From: Cricetomys ansorgei
Lineage: Eukaryota > Chordata > Mammalia > Rodentia > Nesomyidae
Reading direction: 5' to 3'
DNA length: 64,000 nucleotides
NCBI GenBank assembly: GCA_026225945.1
Contig: JAMJFZ010000289.1
Location: forward strand, 152,001 to 216,000
Positions 10,627 to 22,320 of this stretch are shown here, one piece after another (the first letter of the stretch is position 1; every line of letters starts with the position of its first letter). A model generated the notes under the pieces. It was not told the DNA's origin, did no database searches, and worked only from the letters and a program-made list of their open reading frames with translations. The position numbers and the translations under genes were made by a program.

Positions 10627-11723
10627 GTCAGAGGACATGGGTCTGCTGAGTCTCCCCGGTTCCTGTGAATGCTAGACTAGCCCCGTTACTTAAGGAGAAG
10701 TCTCACTCCCACACACAGCCCCACCCCTACCCCATGAAGCTTCTCTCTGTAAGACACCGCTTGGGAACCTTGGCTCTCTGTGCAGGAGCTAATCCCTAAC
10801 TCCTGAATCTGCCACACCCCCACATCAACACAGCCTTCGGAGCCAGAAGGTCTGCATGTGACAGTCCTCTTCGTCTTCTTACAGCACCTGCCATAGTTTG
10901 AGCCCACACCCTTTTCCTTCAACACACAGGGAAATACCATTTCACAGATGTTTTTCTAATGTGCACAAATGACCCATTTTTGAGGGAGACTCACCTGTCT
11001 CCCTACTGTTGGTCCATCTTTGCTGGGCCCCCAGAATTCACATGCTAAACCCTAAATCTACTGTCCATCTCCTCTATGGATTTCAAATACTAAAAGAATG
11101 TTCCAAACATCTTAGCCCCAGACAACAGGCACCCTCCCTGTTTCGGGGTGCCCCTCCAGTCCACCTTGAATGCCCTCCCACATTTGCTCAAGTTGCCCTC
11201 TCTGTCCACAAGGCTGACTGTCCCACATCTTTCTGAATTTCTTCTCTGCTTGAGTTCAAGCTCCTCACCACCCTCAAGAGCCCAGTTCGGCTCAGCCACG
11301 GCAAGAGATGCAGCACCGTGTAGGACAGATGCACCTATCAGGGAGCATGCACTCAGGGGCACAGAATGATGAACTCAGCCACTGTTAATCAGGCAGCCCC
11401 TCCCCCCAGCCTCTCCACAAGTTATCCGCTCCATTTCCTATACTGTTGCAAGAACTCAGTGTAGGAACCAAGCGTCCTACAAACCTGCCACCAACTGGGA
11501 GAGGCGGGTTACACACTCACTGCTGTGGTTCCCTAACAGGCTTGTCCTGCCATTGACAATACACAGAGATGCCAGTCTTTGTGAGTTCTTTCTAACTTGG
11601 GATCACTCAGATGAAGTTACCAGGCACACCTTCAAGGAAGGGCCAGGTGGCTTCAGAGGGATATAGAGGGCAACACTGGAGAGAGGAAATGTGTGGGAAT
11701 CAATGCACTTCCTGGTAATGCTG
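10627..11723. other. Unique DNA, no gene seen
   Basis: No recognisable repeat. Open frames near 11.1-11.4 kb overlap on both strands and show no known domain. Confidence 0.45.
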
Positions 11724-11785
11724 TCCCTTCCTTCCTTCCTTCCTTCCTTCCTTCCTTCCTTCCTTCCTTCCTTCCTTCCTTCCCT
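11724..11785. repeat. (TTCC)n microsatellite
   Basis: A 62-base uninterrupted pyrimidine tract made almost entirely of TTCC units. The opposite strand is pure purine. Confidence 0.95.
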
Positions 11786-12207
11786 GGAACCATGGACGAG
11801 AATGCACGTGAGTACCTAGGTCATTCTGTAGCTGCAGACACTTTAAAGAGATTTCAGCGGAACTGCACAGATGAATTGTATAGAACGGGGCTGATGGGTA
11901 CAGAAAGTTGAGAGCAGTGTCCCTCAGTCTCTACCCCACTCATCTCCCTGGGGTTCCTGGGAAAACTCCAAGCAGGAAGCACAATTCCAAGTCTTGGACA
12001 AGACCAACATCAAGTAGGCCAGCCCACCAGAGGACAGGGTCCACCAGGTCAGGGGAAGGACCATGACAGAAGGTAAAGGGGTCTCATTACAACACTGGCC
12101 GGGTTCTGCATATATGATTTCCATCAAAGAATTCTAACAAAGCCATTTCTCTTTCACCTCTGTGGGTCCCTTTTTTGAGAGGAGAAAATGGCTGTTTCAT
12201 TTGTGGC

Positions 12208-12210
<3 letters not shown>
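11786..12210. other. Unique DNA, no gene seen
   Basis: No recognisable repeat or coding signal. Confidence 0.4.
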
Positions 12211-12254
<44 letters not shown>

Positions 12255-12257
12255 GTG
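12211..12257. repeat. (TG)n microsatellite
   Basis: About 21 TG units followed by TTGTGTCTG. Open frames translating to alternating Cys-Val or Thr-His across it are artefacts of the repeat. Confidence 0.95.
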
Positions 12258-14654
12258 TCTGGTTCCTGTGGTTTGTTTTCCTGCTTTGAAAACGAAACCC
12301 TTCATGGCTCTGAGATGGAAAGCAGACCACGTTTTGTCAGCGAGGCCATTCGTCATGTTCCCCAGAGGGGACTGTGAACTCCCGCAGCCTTGGGCTCTGC
12401 CAGCATGCAGACCACCCATGCTGTAGAGCTGGGAAAACCACCAGACAACACATCATAAGGCCAACCGGGCACTAGGCTCTTAGCCAGTCCCCTCTCAGCC
12501 CTGGGGACTTAGGTCTGAAAAACACCAGGGAGAATAGATCTCACCTGGTGGCTCAGGTCTCTTGCAGAGTAAAATTTGAAGAAGAATTGGACATGGGCAA
12601 AACTTGCCTAATAGTCCAGAATGAACAGAGCTCAGATCTGCCCCAGAGCACAGAGCTCAATGAGGAAATGACTTTACTGCTCTGGTAAAAATTGTTTGGC
12701 TATGTTTAAGCTCAACTCTTTTGTCTTTTACGGTTCTGCAGAAAGCTAGTTGTAAAAGCACTCTGATGTGCAGCAAGGAACTTCAGCTAACAAATGTCTA
12801 CACCTGCTGAGCACGGGAAGCAGGGAAGGAAGCCAGGCAGAAGTGCGCAGGAGGAGTTCCCACGCAGTTGTTTCAGGCAGCCCAGAGACTTAGCAACTGG
12901 CAGTCTCACCTGGAAACTCACTGGAAGTACAGTCACCTCTCACCTAGGTTCACGGAGCTTGGAGCTTGGTGTCCGCATTTACAGCAAGGTTCCTTGGGAC
13001 TGAGAGGTCAATTTTAGGAGCCAATGTTCCAGGGCACTGTAATGCCATGGCAGCCTAGGAGGGTATCCCTGACTCTAGGGGATGATGGCAGCACCGGAAT
13101 GCATTCTAGGACTGATTAGTAGGGCCAGGGAAAAGGGTTCTGGGGTTTTGCCAAGGTGTTTCAAGAGTTATGGCAATGAGCAGGACTCAAGTCTTCTAAA
13201 TTTTTTTTTTTTTAAAAAAAAAAGCTTGGTATGATGTGTAATGCACCACTTAGACCTGGAACCAGAGTAGAGGGCAGAGCAGGAATTGATTGTAACTGGC
13301 CTTGGTGAGGAACAAGCTGAACCTAGAAACTATTTAAAAACCTGTTTTCTCTTACATCTCAGTTCATTTTTATAGAAAGTGGCGACTAATTCACGCTGTG
13401 ATGTCCATAAAGATGTCGCAGAACACAGAACCATCCCCTTCCTTCATTCCTGTCATTTCAGCCTTCCTCCCATTCCTTTTAGAAATGCGTGTCTGAGGTA
13501 CCAGCATTCTCACAGGGCAGATGTCGGGTGCTTAGGGAGAATCAGCATCACCTGGCCATCCTCTGCACCCGCAGACCAGGCCCTCGGCTGGCTTGAACCC
13601 TTAGCCTTTAGGTGTTTTCTAGAATGGCTGGAAACGGTCCTAACTCTCTAGTCCCCTCTGCCTGCCACCTACTCAAGAACATGTTCAGACAGACATGGGC
13701 AGGGGATTGGCTGGATTGCCAGTTGACCCAGGCGGGGCAGGTGCTGCTTCGTCAGCACCCACGCTGGATGGTGACTCCTGAGTCAGGTTTTCCAACCTCA
13801 TGACTTCAGCATGCCTGGCCAAAGGGACTGAGCGGCCATGCTCTTACAACATCTGGTGTGCCGTACCTCTCGGGTCTTGGTGTGCACTCGTGGTAAGGGA
13901 AAACTATCCAGTAATCCTTTCCCATTGGGTTGAACGGTGTGGTTTTTGTGGGAGAGAGGATGCTGGGGGCAGGGGGGGAAATTGCTCTTATACCTTCCTG
14001 TACAATATCTGATTTTGAAATCCAGGGATGAAGACGTGTGTGGTAGATGAGGGTCCCCGGAGGAGGGGGCATTCCCAAAGCTGTTCGTCCTATCAGTACA
14101 CAACGTACATGCGTACAAACAGTATGAATGTAAAGTATGCAGAAGAGAGAGTTATCACCAGCTGTGGCCAATCTCTCATGGAGGAAGGGTGGGGAAGGAG
14201 AAGCAAGGAAAGGAGAGAGGAATTGCACAATTATGAGATAGAAGTGGGGGGGGGACTAGAGATTAAGAAAATTATATAAAAAGAGGGTTAAAAATAGAAA
14301 GGTAAGGATGAAGATTCAGGTGAAACTGTTTTAAAGAGTTGTTTTTCTATGGTCCTGATCATCTCTCTTTCACTTTGAAAAGAATGGTATTTTTCTCCAT
14401 GGTCTTAATCTTCTAGAAGTAATTTACTGCCCCAAATATCTGGGGGGGGCAGTATGAGGGGGGCTGTTGGTTTAGGAGTCCCTCTCTTTACGAGAGGAAC
14501 AGAGCTTTCAAATTTGGCCAACTCAGACCATTTAATGGGAAGTTAAAGACTTGTCCCTGTGTAAGGAGTCGAGTGGGTCAGAGAGAGAAAAGGTGAGGCT
14601 TCCTCTCTCTGTTTTCACTTCTCTCCTTTTACATTTATTATCTTACAAAGAGTA
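12258..14654. other. Unique DNA, no gene seen
   Basis: No gene or confident interspersed repeat. A run of 13 T followed directly by 10 A (13201-13223) forms a self-complementary homopolymer junction. G-runs occur at 13966-13980, 14246-14255 and 14443-14462. Several open frames of 60-140 codons around 13.4-14.3 kb overlap on both strands without any recognised motif. Confidence 0.45.
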
Positions 14655-14876
14655 TTTTTTAATTATAATTTTATTTTCTGTGTTTGTGTATTTTGCCTGC
14701 CTGCATATATGTCTGTTGACTATGTTTGTGCCTGGTGCCCACAGAGGTCAGAAGAAGGTGTCGGATCTCCTGGAACTAGAGTTAGTAAACAGTTGTGAGC
14801 CTCCACGTGGGTTCTGGGAATCAAACCCTGGTCCCCTCGATGCTTTTAACTGCTAAGCCATCTCCGCAGCTCCCCG
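14655..14876 (-). mobile_element. B3/B2-class SINE
   Basis: Read on the minus strand this is a tRNA-derived SINE. On the plus strand it appears as ‘attttgcctgcctgcatata’, ‘tgtctgttgact’, ‘gtgcctggtgcccacagagg’, ‘tcagaagaaggtgtcggatc’, ‘cctggaactagagttagtaa’ and ‘gggttctgggaatcaaaccc’, ending ‘ttttaactgctaagccatct’. The last block is the tRNA-like head in reverse (ctcttaaccgctgagccatct). Near full length, about 20% diverged. Confidence 0.85.
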
Positions 14877-16181
14877 AGATAATAATTTTAAAGAAATGTA
14901 AGCCAAGCAATTTCCAGTCTGCATTCACAGTCAGGAGGTCAATCTACGACTCTCACCACGGGGACATGGTGTCATGTGTTCCTCATGGTCATAGTGTTTG
15001 AAGTGCGGTAAAGATGAGCAAATGTTTTAAAAGACACCCCGGCCATGTTCTTCACTGTCTGCCGACGACTCAGTGCCAAAACCACCTCCTGTGACCTTCT
15101 ATGTCACAAGGGAGAATCTGGGAGTCCCATTTCCCACAAGTCCCCTCAGTGCGGCGTGAGCCTCAGTGGCTCAGAGCCCTTGCACAAGGTTCGAAGGCAG
15201 TGTTCGCTAGTGTCAGCGTTGCTGCTCACCGGGCAGCCGAGGGCTTTCCAGACCAGCTTCAGTGAGTCACCTCTCCTGGAACTGTTGGCTTGCGGTGTTG
15301 CTTTCTGCTGAGTTCTGAAAATCCACAACGACACGTCAACTAGGGAACTGTGGTGCTGCAGGTAGCCAGGATCAGCGGTGGGAACTCCTAAGCCTGGCTC
15401 CCCCACCCTCCCAATGTTACAAACCTCAGGTTCTTTGGATTGAATAATATCCAGAGCGGCTTCAGGGTCCCTGTCCGAGCTCTGACAACGAAAGCCATTG
15501 GGATAGATGAGCTCACCGAAAGGGAAAGGACCACAGAAGCACCTTCCTTCCTCTCCCTGCTGGCACAACATTGTATGTTCATGCAAGGCGGCTGGTAAGC
15601 CCCTCGGCCCAACCATAATGATAATAGGCATTCATCAGCAAACCTGGCCCCGGTAGGCACGACACGTGCATACTGTTGTAGGAGTTCTAAAAGCTGTATT
15701 AGAACAAACGAAACTGATGTTCTGAGAGATAACGAGATTTGGTCAAAGTGAATCCCCATCCATCTTCTTTGACACTAAACCACACTTTGCCAGCTCTATA
15801 GCCTCTCGCTGTCTCTGATTCTCCATGTACGAAGTGAAGGAACTGGGTTAGTCAATATCCAGCAATAGCCAACATCTGTGACTTTGTCAGTGGATAGAGT
15901 CTACTTCAGGACAGCCAGCGGAAGTCCAAGGCAGCCTGGAGAGATGCACAGGCTTATTATGAACGGGCCTAGACAGCGGGAAGTATGAGGGGCCACACAG
16001 GAAATTGGAAAGAAGACAATGTGGTTTGCAAATATTCTGTTTTCTATCTACGTGTTAGGCCAGAACATGTAAACCTCAGGTCCATAGCTCTAAAGAGGTT
16101 TCTAGAGTACCCCGGTGCACAAGAAAGGGAGGAGAGAGAGACAGAGGAGACAAAGACAGAGACACCGAAAGATAGACTGAA
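14877..16181. other. Unique DNA with a possible MIR relic
   Basis: No gene seen. Bases 15700-15790 (aacgaaactgatgttctgag … agataacgagatttggtcaa) resemble a reversed MIR core (gaaactgaggctcagagag…taagtgacttgcc), but only weakly. A minus-strand open frame of 161 codons (15146-15631) has no recognised domain. Bases 16120-16181 are purine-rich GA/ACAG-like sequence leading into the CA repeat. Confidence 0.4.
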
Positions 16182-16182
16182 A

Positions 16183-16220
<38 letters not shown>

Positions 16221-16231
16221 TGCCCACACAC
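16182..16231. repeat. (CA)n microsatellite
   Basis: A CA run of about 16 units with a short ATACATGCC interruption, ending in CACACACATGGGGGGG. Confidence 0.95.
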
Positions 16232-17020
16232 ATGGGGGGGGCGGTGTCAGGAAGAGTGAGTGAGCATTGAGCCACCAAGAGGAGATCCTCAGTGAAAAAA
16301 TACTACTGAGCAGATCTTTCCTCAACGAACAAGCCAACTGTTCTTTAGGCAGCAGCTCGTGGTGCAAGGTGGGGGTGGCTGTTGTCCTTTGGGGGTGGGC
16401 TCCTCTCGTTCTACCTTACAGATTTTCAATGCTAATAGCATGACTTCTGCAACATATTGATTCAAGTTTAAAAGGAGCCACCTGTATCCAGCATTCACTC
16501 GATGGACTTGTCTGTAAGAACAGCATAGAAAAGTAGAAAAAAGTAGCCCTTCCGTCTCTTCCTCAACACCGCTTTCAGTAAAATTGACTTTTGTTCCCAG
16601 TCTGTAAATAAGAAAAACAAGGGGAGACCACCAAAGTTAGGATGGAGCCCTGCCGGTCCAGAATAGACACTCCTAAGATGGCCGACTGAATGACTTCGAG
16701 AAATCTACCAGGGAGAATCCCAGGAGATACAGTTGTCGGGACTAAGTATTTCTTAGATTTGGGAAGAGCCTTGACGCTTTTAAACTCCTCCATGTGACAC
16801 CTAGTAACAGCAAAAACAACTCCTGTCAACTCTGACCTGTCAACTCTAGAGGCTCCACCCTGAGAGAATATGGATCTCTGGACCTCCGAAGACAGAGAGA
16901 AATGGGAGTCCTTTCCAGAACTATCTCCACCATCTGCTAAAAAGGATTTAAGAGGCATGTCATCCAAGATACCCAGCAACCAGCGCCACTTTCCATCAGC
17001 ACAGGTCATGCAGAGATTCT
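16232..17020. other. Unique DNA, no gene seen
   Basis: No repeat or gene recognised. A minus-strand open frame of 144 codons (16575-17009) shows no known motif. Confidence 0.4.
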
Positions 17021-17183
17021 ACAGAGTCAGCTCGTGAGTTGCCTCGGTGGGTAATGGTGACCGCTGCTCAAGCCTCAGGACTGGACTTCCCACCTCAGAT
17101 CTCAAGCAAAATGAACAGGGAGAACCAACTGACCTTGACAAAATTGTCCTCTGCGTGAGCACCGTAGTACATGTGCTGACAAA

Positions 17184-17234
<51 letters not shown>

Positions 17235-17290
17235 CACACACACACGCACACAGCACTTATGCACAATAAAATAAATCACATTTAAAAAAT
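17021..17290 (+). mobile_element. tRNA-derived rodent SINE with microsatellite tail
   Basis: The head ‘gcctcggtgggtaatggtg’ resembles a tRNA-type A box region (ggctcggtgggtaaaggcg). ‘gggagaaccaactgacctt’ and ‘acaaaattgtcctctgcgtg’ match the body (gagaaccaactc…caagttgtcctctgacc), and ‘agtacatgtgctgac’ follows. The tail has become (TC)n then (CA)n, ending in aataaaataaatcaca. Fits the B4/RSINE/B2 superfamily; exact family not assigned. Confidence 0.55.
17187..17253. repeat. (TC)n-(CA)n microsatellite in SINE tail
   Basis: About 23 TC units followed by CCCCACACACACACGCACAC. It occupies the 3' tail position of the SINE, suggesting it grew from that tail. Confidence 0.9.
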
Positions 17291-17345
17291 TAATTTAATT
17301 AATTTTAATTTAATTAATCTAATTAATTCATTAAAAATCATTAAT
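17283..17345. repeat. AT-rich TTAATTAA-type palindromic tract
   Basis: Overlapping aattaattt/taattaatt units with only isolated C residues. Nearly every stretch is self-complementary. Probably an expanded SINE tail. Easily melted DNA. Confidence 0.75.
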
Positions 17346-18136
17346 TTTAAGTAAAAATAAAGAAAATAAAAGACAACACCGAGAGCAAAAGACATGATCT
17401 TACAGTTTAAAACTGGGTCCTCAGTGGTGGCGAGAGTGGAACTCAGGAGCTCTGAGCCCAGGACTGACCCAATTTTAACTGAATGAACTTGTGGGGGAAC
17501 AAAAACCAAAAACCTGCAGCCCTGCATTGCTCCTCCGTGAGAATGAAACACAGATAACCAGAAGTGTTTCTCAGAGCCCACATTTCTGTGAGCTCAGAAT
17601 TGTAAGAGTGGGAAATTGTTTTGGAAAATGTGGTTGCTCCACACACAGAACCCGTTACCACAGTCTTGTATTCCTGGCTATGGTAGCCCCTTCTGCTCGC
17701 TCAGATTTTAGGTTACGACTTTTTAAATGACAAAATGAGACCCTGGATCGCTAATTCCTAAGGCATAGAAGTGGTTCACAATAACCACTGACAAACCATG
17801 GATCAGCAGCCACGCCCTCTGCCACCACACAGGTAATCACAAATGGGAACACCCATGGCAATGCGGGTGTGCTGGCAGCTGGATCATGGTACGAGATCAG
17901 AGCGGCTGTGTCTCCACTAATAAATGTCAGCTGGATTTGAATTACTCCATAGAGCACAGCTTAGACAAAGCCAAAAAGGAAAACCAAAGCTTTCTCAGTA
18001 AACTGGAATCCCTGAGCATAAATAAAAGATTCCACCTGAGAAGGGTGATTTATTAGCTCTCACTTATCAGGAGGATGCTCAGTCCTTTCTGTGACCACAG
18101 CTCTTGAGTTTGTTTGTTTCTGGTTTATGAAATGCT
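17346..18136. other. Unique DNA, no gene seen
   Basis: A-rich to about 17385, then no recognised repeat or gene. Confidence 0.4.
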
Positions 18137-18225
18137 TATATATATGTGCGCGTGCATGTGTGTATGCGCACACACACACATACAAACACGCACATACACA
18201 CGCATGCAAACACACATACACAAGA
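18137..18225. repeat. Perfect alternating pyrimidine-purine tract plus CA-rich flank
   Basis: Bases 18137-18184 alternate pyrimidine and purine for 48 positions without a break, combining TA, TG, CG and CA steps. The flank to 18225 is CA/CATA-rich and contains gcatgca, a partial complement of the gcatgtgtgta segment inside the tract. Confidence 0.9.
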
Positions 18226-18698
18226 TCACAACATTCTGCTTAAAGAAAACCTGAGAGTTCTGCTTTGGCTTTTGGAAGTTTAATGTTTCCAAGCATCAGC
18301 ACTCCTCCTCACGCTACCGTCCTCCACCTTGGTCAAAAACACTCACAGATGCAGGTTTATGTCTGCCAGAGAGTTAGCATTTGGGAAGCCATGACTTCCA
18401 GACCTGGGCACTAAAATGAGGTGATCAAGAAGGCAAAGAGACGGAAAGTCTCAAATGTAAATCCAGTCACATCAACCATGAAGACACAGGTGAGTCTCTT
18501 CCGTATCAAGGGAGTCCAGCTGATGTAATCTCACTACTGATAAGACACTTGATTAGAAATGCCTCGTAAAACATCACTCTCAGACAGTTCCCCAAGACAT
18601 AGGAGATGTCTGTGAGGAGAATACTTCTCTTAGTAAGAGTAGTCAGCTACAAACAAATGGTCCCGAGGTTTTTTACATTTATTTACTTACTTATTTAT

Positions 18699-18699
<1 letters not shown>
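18226..18699. other. Unique DNA, no gene seen
   Basis: No recognised repeat until the TTTA/TTAC units just before 18700. Confidence 0.4.

Positions 18700-18748
<49 letters not shown>
18700..18748. repeat. (AGTT)n microsatellite
   Basis: About 12 tandem AGTT units preceded by degenerate TTTA/TTAC units (18672-18699). Confidence 0.95.
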
Positions 18749-18749
<1 letters not shown>

Positions 18750-19419
18750 TTAGTCATGCATGCCTAAAATATGCACACCCACAAAAACAGTTCTCTTTCC
18801 CAATGTAATTTAGGCAGTTTTACCAGATCTGCAGCAGATTTGGGATTATGTGCCACTTACAAAACAGGACCAGCACACGTGAGAAGCCTTACTCTGCAGT
18901 AAAGATAAAAGGATCATTAGGCTAAATATTTGAGAGAAAATACTGGGTGGGTAGGGAAAGATAACCTGAGGCTCATGGACTGTCTCTGGTTGAAGGTGTT
19001 TTGTTTTGTTTTTAGAATTAATAAGAAGCAAACACTTCAGTGGCACTACACAAACAGAGTTGACATTTCAACATTTAAAAGCCAGGCTTTCACCATGCAA
19101 TCCGGCCTCAGGGGCCCCCGACACCTGACAAGATACCGATTATCTTCAGGACCTGTGCTGGTTCCAATGCATTTGACCCTTGGAGGTTCGAACTGTAGAG
19201 ACTATTACCTACATTAGGGGGACTGGTCCGTTATGATGTGGGCTCTGTTGCTTTAACCTTCCCTCCTCCTCCTGGTCCCTCTGCCAGTGCTGGCTTTGTC
19301 TTCTGGCTGTCTCATTCATGAGCCTGGATGGACTGTCATCTGGGGCTGCATTTGTTTTCCTTATTCACGTTCAGTGAGGAAGAAAAACAATTCTTTCCCA
19401 TCTGTGAAATAAAAACTCA
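18749..19419. other. Unique DNA, no gene seen
   Basis: No recognised repeat or coding signal. A 95-codon open frame at 18930-19217 shows no known motif. Confidence 0.4.
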
Positions 19420-19580
19420 ATCAGGCAGTGGTGGCGTTGTACACCTTTAATCCCAGCACTTGGAAGGCAGAGGCAGGTGAAGCTCTGTGAGTTCAAGGCC
19501 AGCCTGGTCTACAGAGTGAGTTCCAGGACATCCAGAGTCACCACAGAGAAACCTTGTCTCGAAAAACTAAATAAATTAAT
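19420..19580 (+). mobile_element. B1 SINE
   Basis: Starts caggcagtggtggcgttg, then cacctttaatcccagcactt, ggcagaggcaggtgaag, ttcaaggccagcctggtcta and cagagtgagttccaggacat, and ends gagaaaccttgtctcg with an A/T-rich tail. A full-length 7SL-derived B1. At the diagnostic position it reads ‘ccagagtcaccacagagaaa’, where the mouse consensus I remember has ‘ccagggctacacagagaaa’. Confidence 0.95.
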
Positions 19581-20605
19581 AATTTTTTTATTACTTATCT
19601 CCTTTTTGACAACTTAAGTTCCCCGCCCTCTACTCTACTAGTGTTAACAGAGATCCATCAGTCATGAATGGCTCTCATTCTTTGTTCCAGAGATGTTGAC
19701 TAAGAAGGGAGGTAGGCTGGATCCAGCAAACTCACCCCTGAAACCAGAGATTAAACAAACCTCTGAGTGACTGTGGCTGCGTTGGAGGAGGTTGAATGTC
19801 TAATAAAAACCAGGGGCTGAAAAACAACTTACAATATGAGCGTTAGAACCCACCGAGCTGCCCAGAAATGGGGAGAATAACTTTGGCTCTGATAGTGTGT
19901 CTAGAATTTAAATGGTATTATGGCCTCCTGTGAGCAAAGAGGAGATGTCTCTAAACATAACTGTGTACTTCTTCTAGTCCCAGGAAAATGAATTCTAAGT
20001 TCTGTAAGAGAGATGATCTCAAAGAAATCCAAAGACCCATATAAGACTTGATAGCAGTCAGTTGTGTGATCTGTAATAATTATGAGAAACAAAGACGTTG
20101 CATTGAGCAGTAGGAGGAACTACTTACCGTCTGAGGGCAGCAAGCTGCAAAGGGAAACATCCCTCGGGGTAACAGAAAAGCCCAAATGTTCCCAAGACAA
20201 AAGTCACCGTTACAGACGAGGAGACTTGGGGGTGGCTTTGGGACTCAGTATTGCTTCTTGATAAGACACAGGGTCAGTAATGTAAAGATAATTGGATAAT
20301 TCCGGACTTCCTTGTAAATTTATTTAACCTATTTAACTCATTCTTACCCTGAATAAAGGGGACTTATCATAAAGGAGGATCTTCCAGAAACCCTCAAAGT
20401 CAGGCAAATTGGAATTTGTTGCTGGCTGCATAGGAGGACTTTAGAGAGGGATACAGCGTCGGATCGAGCCTGGAGGAAGGCCTGTCCAGACATTGTCTTA
20501 GCAGCTTCAATACCACTGTTCTAGAAATGGGGGCAAGACGTAAGAAGCTTAACAAAAAACAGGGAAATCAGGTTCTTAAATGTTACAATATAGTTCATAT
20601 TCTAG
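19581..20605. other. Unique DNA, no gene seen
   Basis: Repeat-free; AT-rich around 20280-20360. No gene signal. Confidence 0.45.
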
Positions 20606-20923
20606 TACACACACACACATACACATACACACGCACACACACATACACACACACACACACACATACACACACAAACACACACACACATACACACATATAT
20701 ACACACCCATACACACATATACACACACACAGACACATGCACATACGTACACACACACATACATACACATACACACACACATACATACACATACACACAC
20801 ACACATACACACACACATACATACACATACACACACACACATATACACAGACACACACACATATATACACAGACACACACACATATATACACAGACACAC
20901 ATGCATGCACACACACACACACA
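20606..20923. repeat. Long complex (CA)n array with higher-order units
   Basis: 318 bases of CA/CATA/CAGA sequence. Bases 20848-20913 consist of three consecutive 22-base units starting cagacacacacacatata, so part of the array has amplified as a larger unit. Long open frames across it on both strands (up to 167 codons of Thr-His or Cys-Val) are repeat artefacts. Confidence 0.95.
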
Positions 20924-21711
20924 TTCCCTGGAATGTTCACATGTCAAGATTAATGCTTGCCTCAATTCATCTAGAATTAAGCAGAAATGCCGTACTTCTG
21001 AGATTAGATGTTCACAACACATCCCAATAAAGAAGTCTACTTTGTGATAAGAGGTCAGGGATTACAGAATCAAGATTCAAATAATATTAACAGTCTAAAA
21101 TGCTTGGGAGGGGTGGGGGTAGGGGGGACCAAACAAGATGATTAGGATCAAACACAAAGTCCATTACTTCAGCTGAAAAAAATCAGCTGCACAGACAAGG
21201 CGTTACCTGCCTAATGGCTGTAGTTTTCAGTGGGGTCTTTTAGTTGACCACATGTTTATTTAATATGTGATCATTAGCGTAATGTAACATGAAAATCAAT
21301 ATCATATTTAGATTGCCAAATGTGCTAACTTCTCAATTTTCCAGTTGATCAGACCACATCGGTAGTATCTACCTTAGTTTGAATATTATAGAAGTTAGTG
21401 ATGATTTTGACAAAGTAGGAATATGGGAATATTAAATAGAGGAATAAATAAATGAATAAATAAATAGAGAATTGTGGAGGAAACCAGGACTCTAGAAACC
21501 AAGTGTGGCAAAGAGACCAGCAAATAGGTTGAGAAATAAGTCACTCTGCTATTCCGTGGAAAGAAAAAGCACACAGGTCCCAGCTGTCTCTAAAAGCAAG
21601 GAAGTGCCCTGTATCACATGTATGGAAGGCAGCGCACAGGCCCCGGGCCCATATGCCTGGGTCCACCCGCCGGCTCTGCCTCACATCAGCTGCTACAGTA
21701 GGTAGGCCGGC
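20924..21711. other. Unique DNA; AT-rich candidate regulatory patch
   Basis: Bases 21225-21420 are AT-rich, repeat-free and microsatellite-free. A small aaataaatgaataaat repeat lies at 21442-21468. No gene seen. Confidence 0.4.
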
Positions 21712-21840
21712 TACTGAATCTTCTGTGCCTGAATTTCCTTGTCTGCAAAGACTGCTTCTGGTTCCTTCTTCATAGCGTTCCTATGAGAAATCCATGATAT
21801 TATAGATGGAAAGTATTTAGAACAGGGTCCAGAATTACTA
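21712..21840 (+). mobile_element. MIR SINE relic
   Basis: ‘ctgtgcctgaatttccttgt’ plus ‘ctgcaaag’ corresponds to MIR ‘ctgtgcctcagtttcctcat…ctgtaaa’. ‘ttcatagcgttcctatgaga’ and ‘gtatttagaacagggtccag’ follow MIR ‘tcatagggttgttatgag…gcgcttagaacagtgcctgg’. Order and spacing agree over about 125 bases. Confidence 0.65.
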
Positions 21841-21964
21841 CAGAGAATAAAATCTCTGCTACTAATACAAGGGAGCAGGGTTTTCCTCGGTGAGTCCGTG
21901 TGTATGCAGATGCTGAGGCTGTTTTTGCAAAGTACCACTATCGGGGTGTCTAGAAAACACACCA

Positions 21965-22320
21965 GTGATAGTTTCACAGTTCTAGAGATGGGACATCTGA
22001 AATCTAGGTGTCAGGTTTGGTGCCTCCTGGGAGCTGAAGAGATCTGCCTCCTGCTGGGCTCCTGGCTGCCTACTGGCAATCCTTGCTGTTTCCTGAATTA
22101 CAGAAGCATCTGACCTCTGTTTTCACCCTGTGTGGCTTTCTTTCTGAGTTCTACATTTCCTCTGTTTAAAGGACACCGGCCATATTGGATTAGGGCAGGA
22201 CACTAGCCGTGTTGGATTAGGGCTCATCCTAAGGAATTCCTTTTAGCCACCAGATAAAGTTACATTCTGAGGTACCAGGGTTAGGACTTCCACATAGGCA
22301 ACTGTGGAAAACAGTTCAAA
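21965..22320 (+). mobile_element. MLT1-type LTR with internal tandem duplication
   Basis: Starts ‘tttcacagttctagagatgg’ (MLT1 ‘tctcacagttctggaggctg’) and continues ‘tctaggtgtcaggtttggtg’. It reaches the diagnostic ‘catattggattagggc’ block and ends ‘ttacattctgaggtaccagg’ plus ‘gttaggacttccacata’, matching the MLT1 end. The ggacacc…ggattagggc segment occurs twice in tandem (22170-22196 and 22197-22223). Ancient, non-coding, heavily diverged. Confidence 0.75.

Noticed and set aside
16182..16231. CRISPR-like or satellite array
   Set aside because: A plain CA dinucleotide repeat; no spacer-repeat structure occurs anywhere in this eukaryotic window.
20527..21047. Open frames of 110-167 codons on both strands
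   Set aside because: They read through the CA array (Thr-His or Cys-Val repeats).
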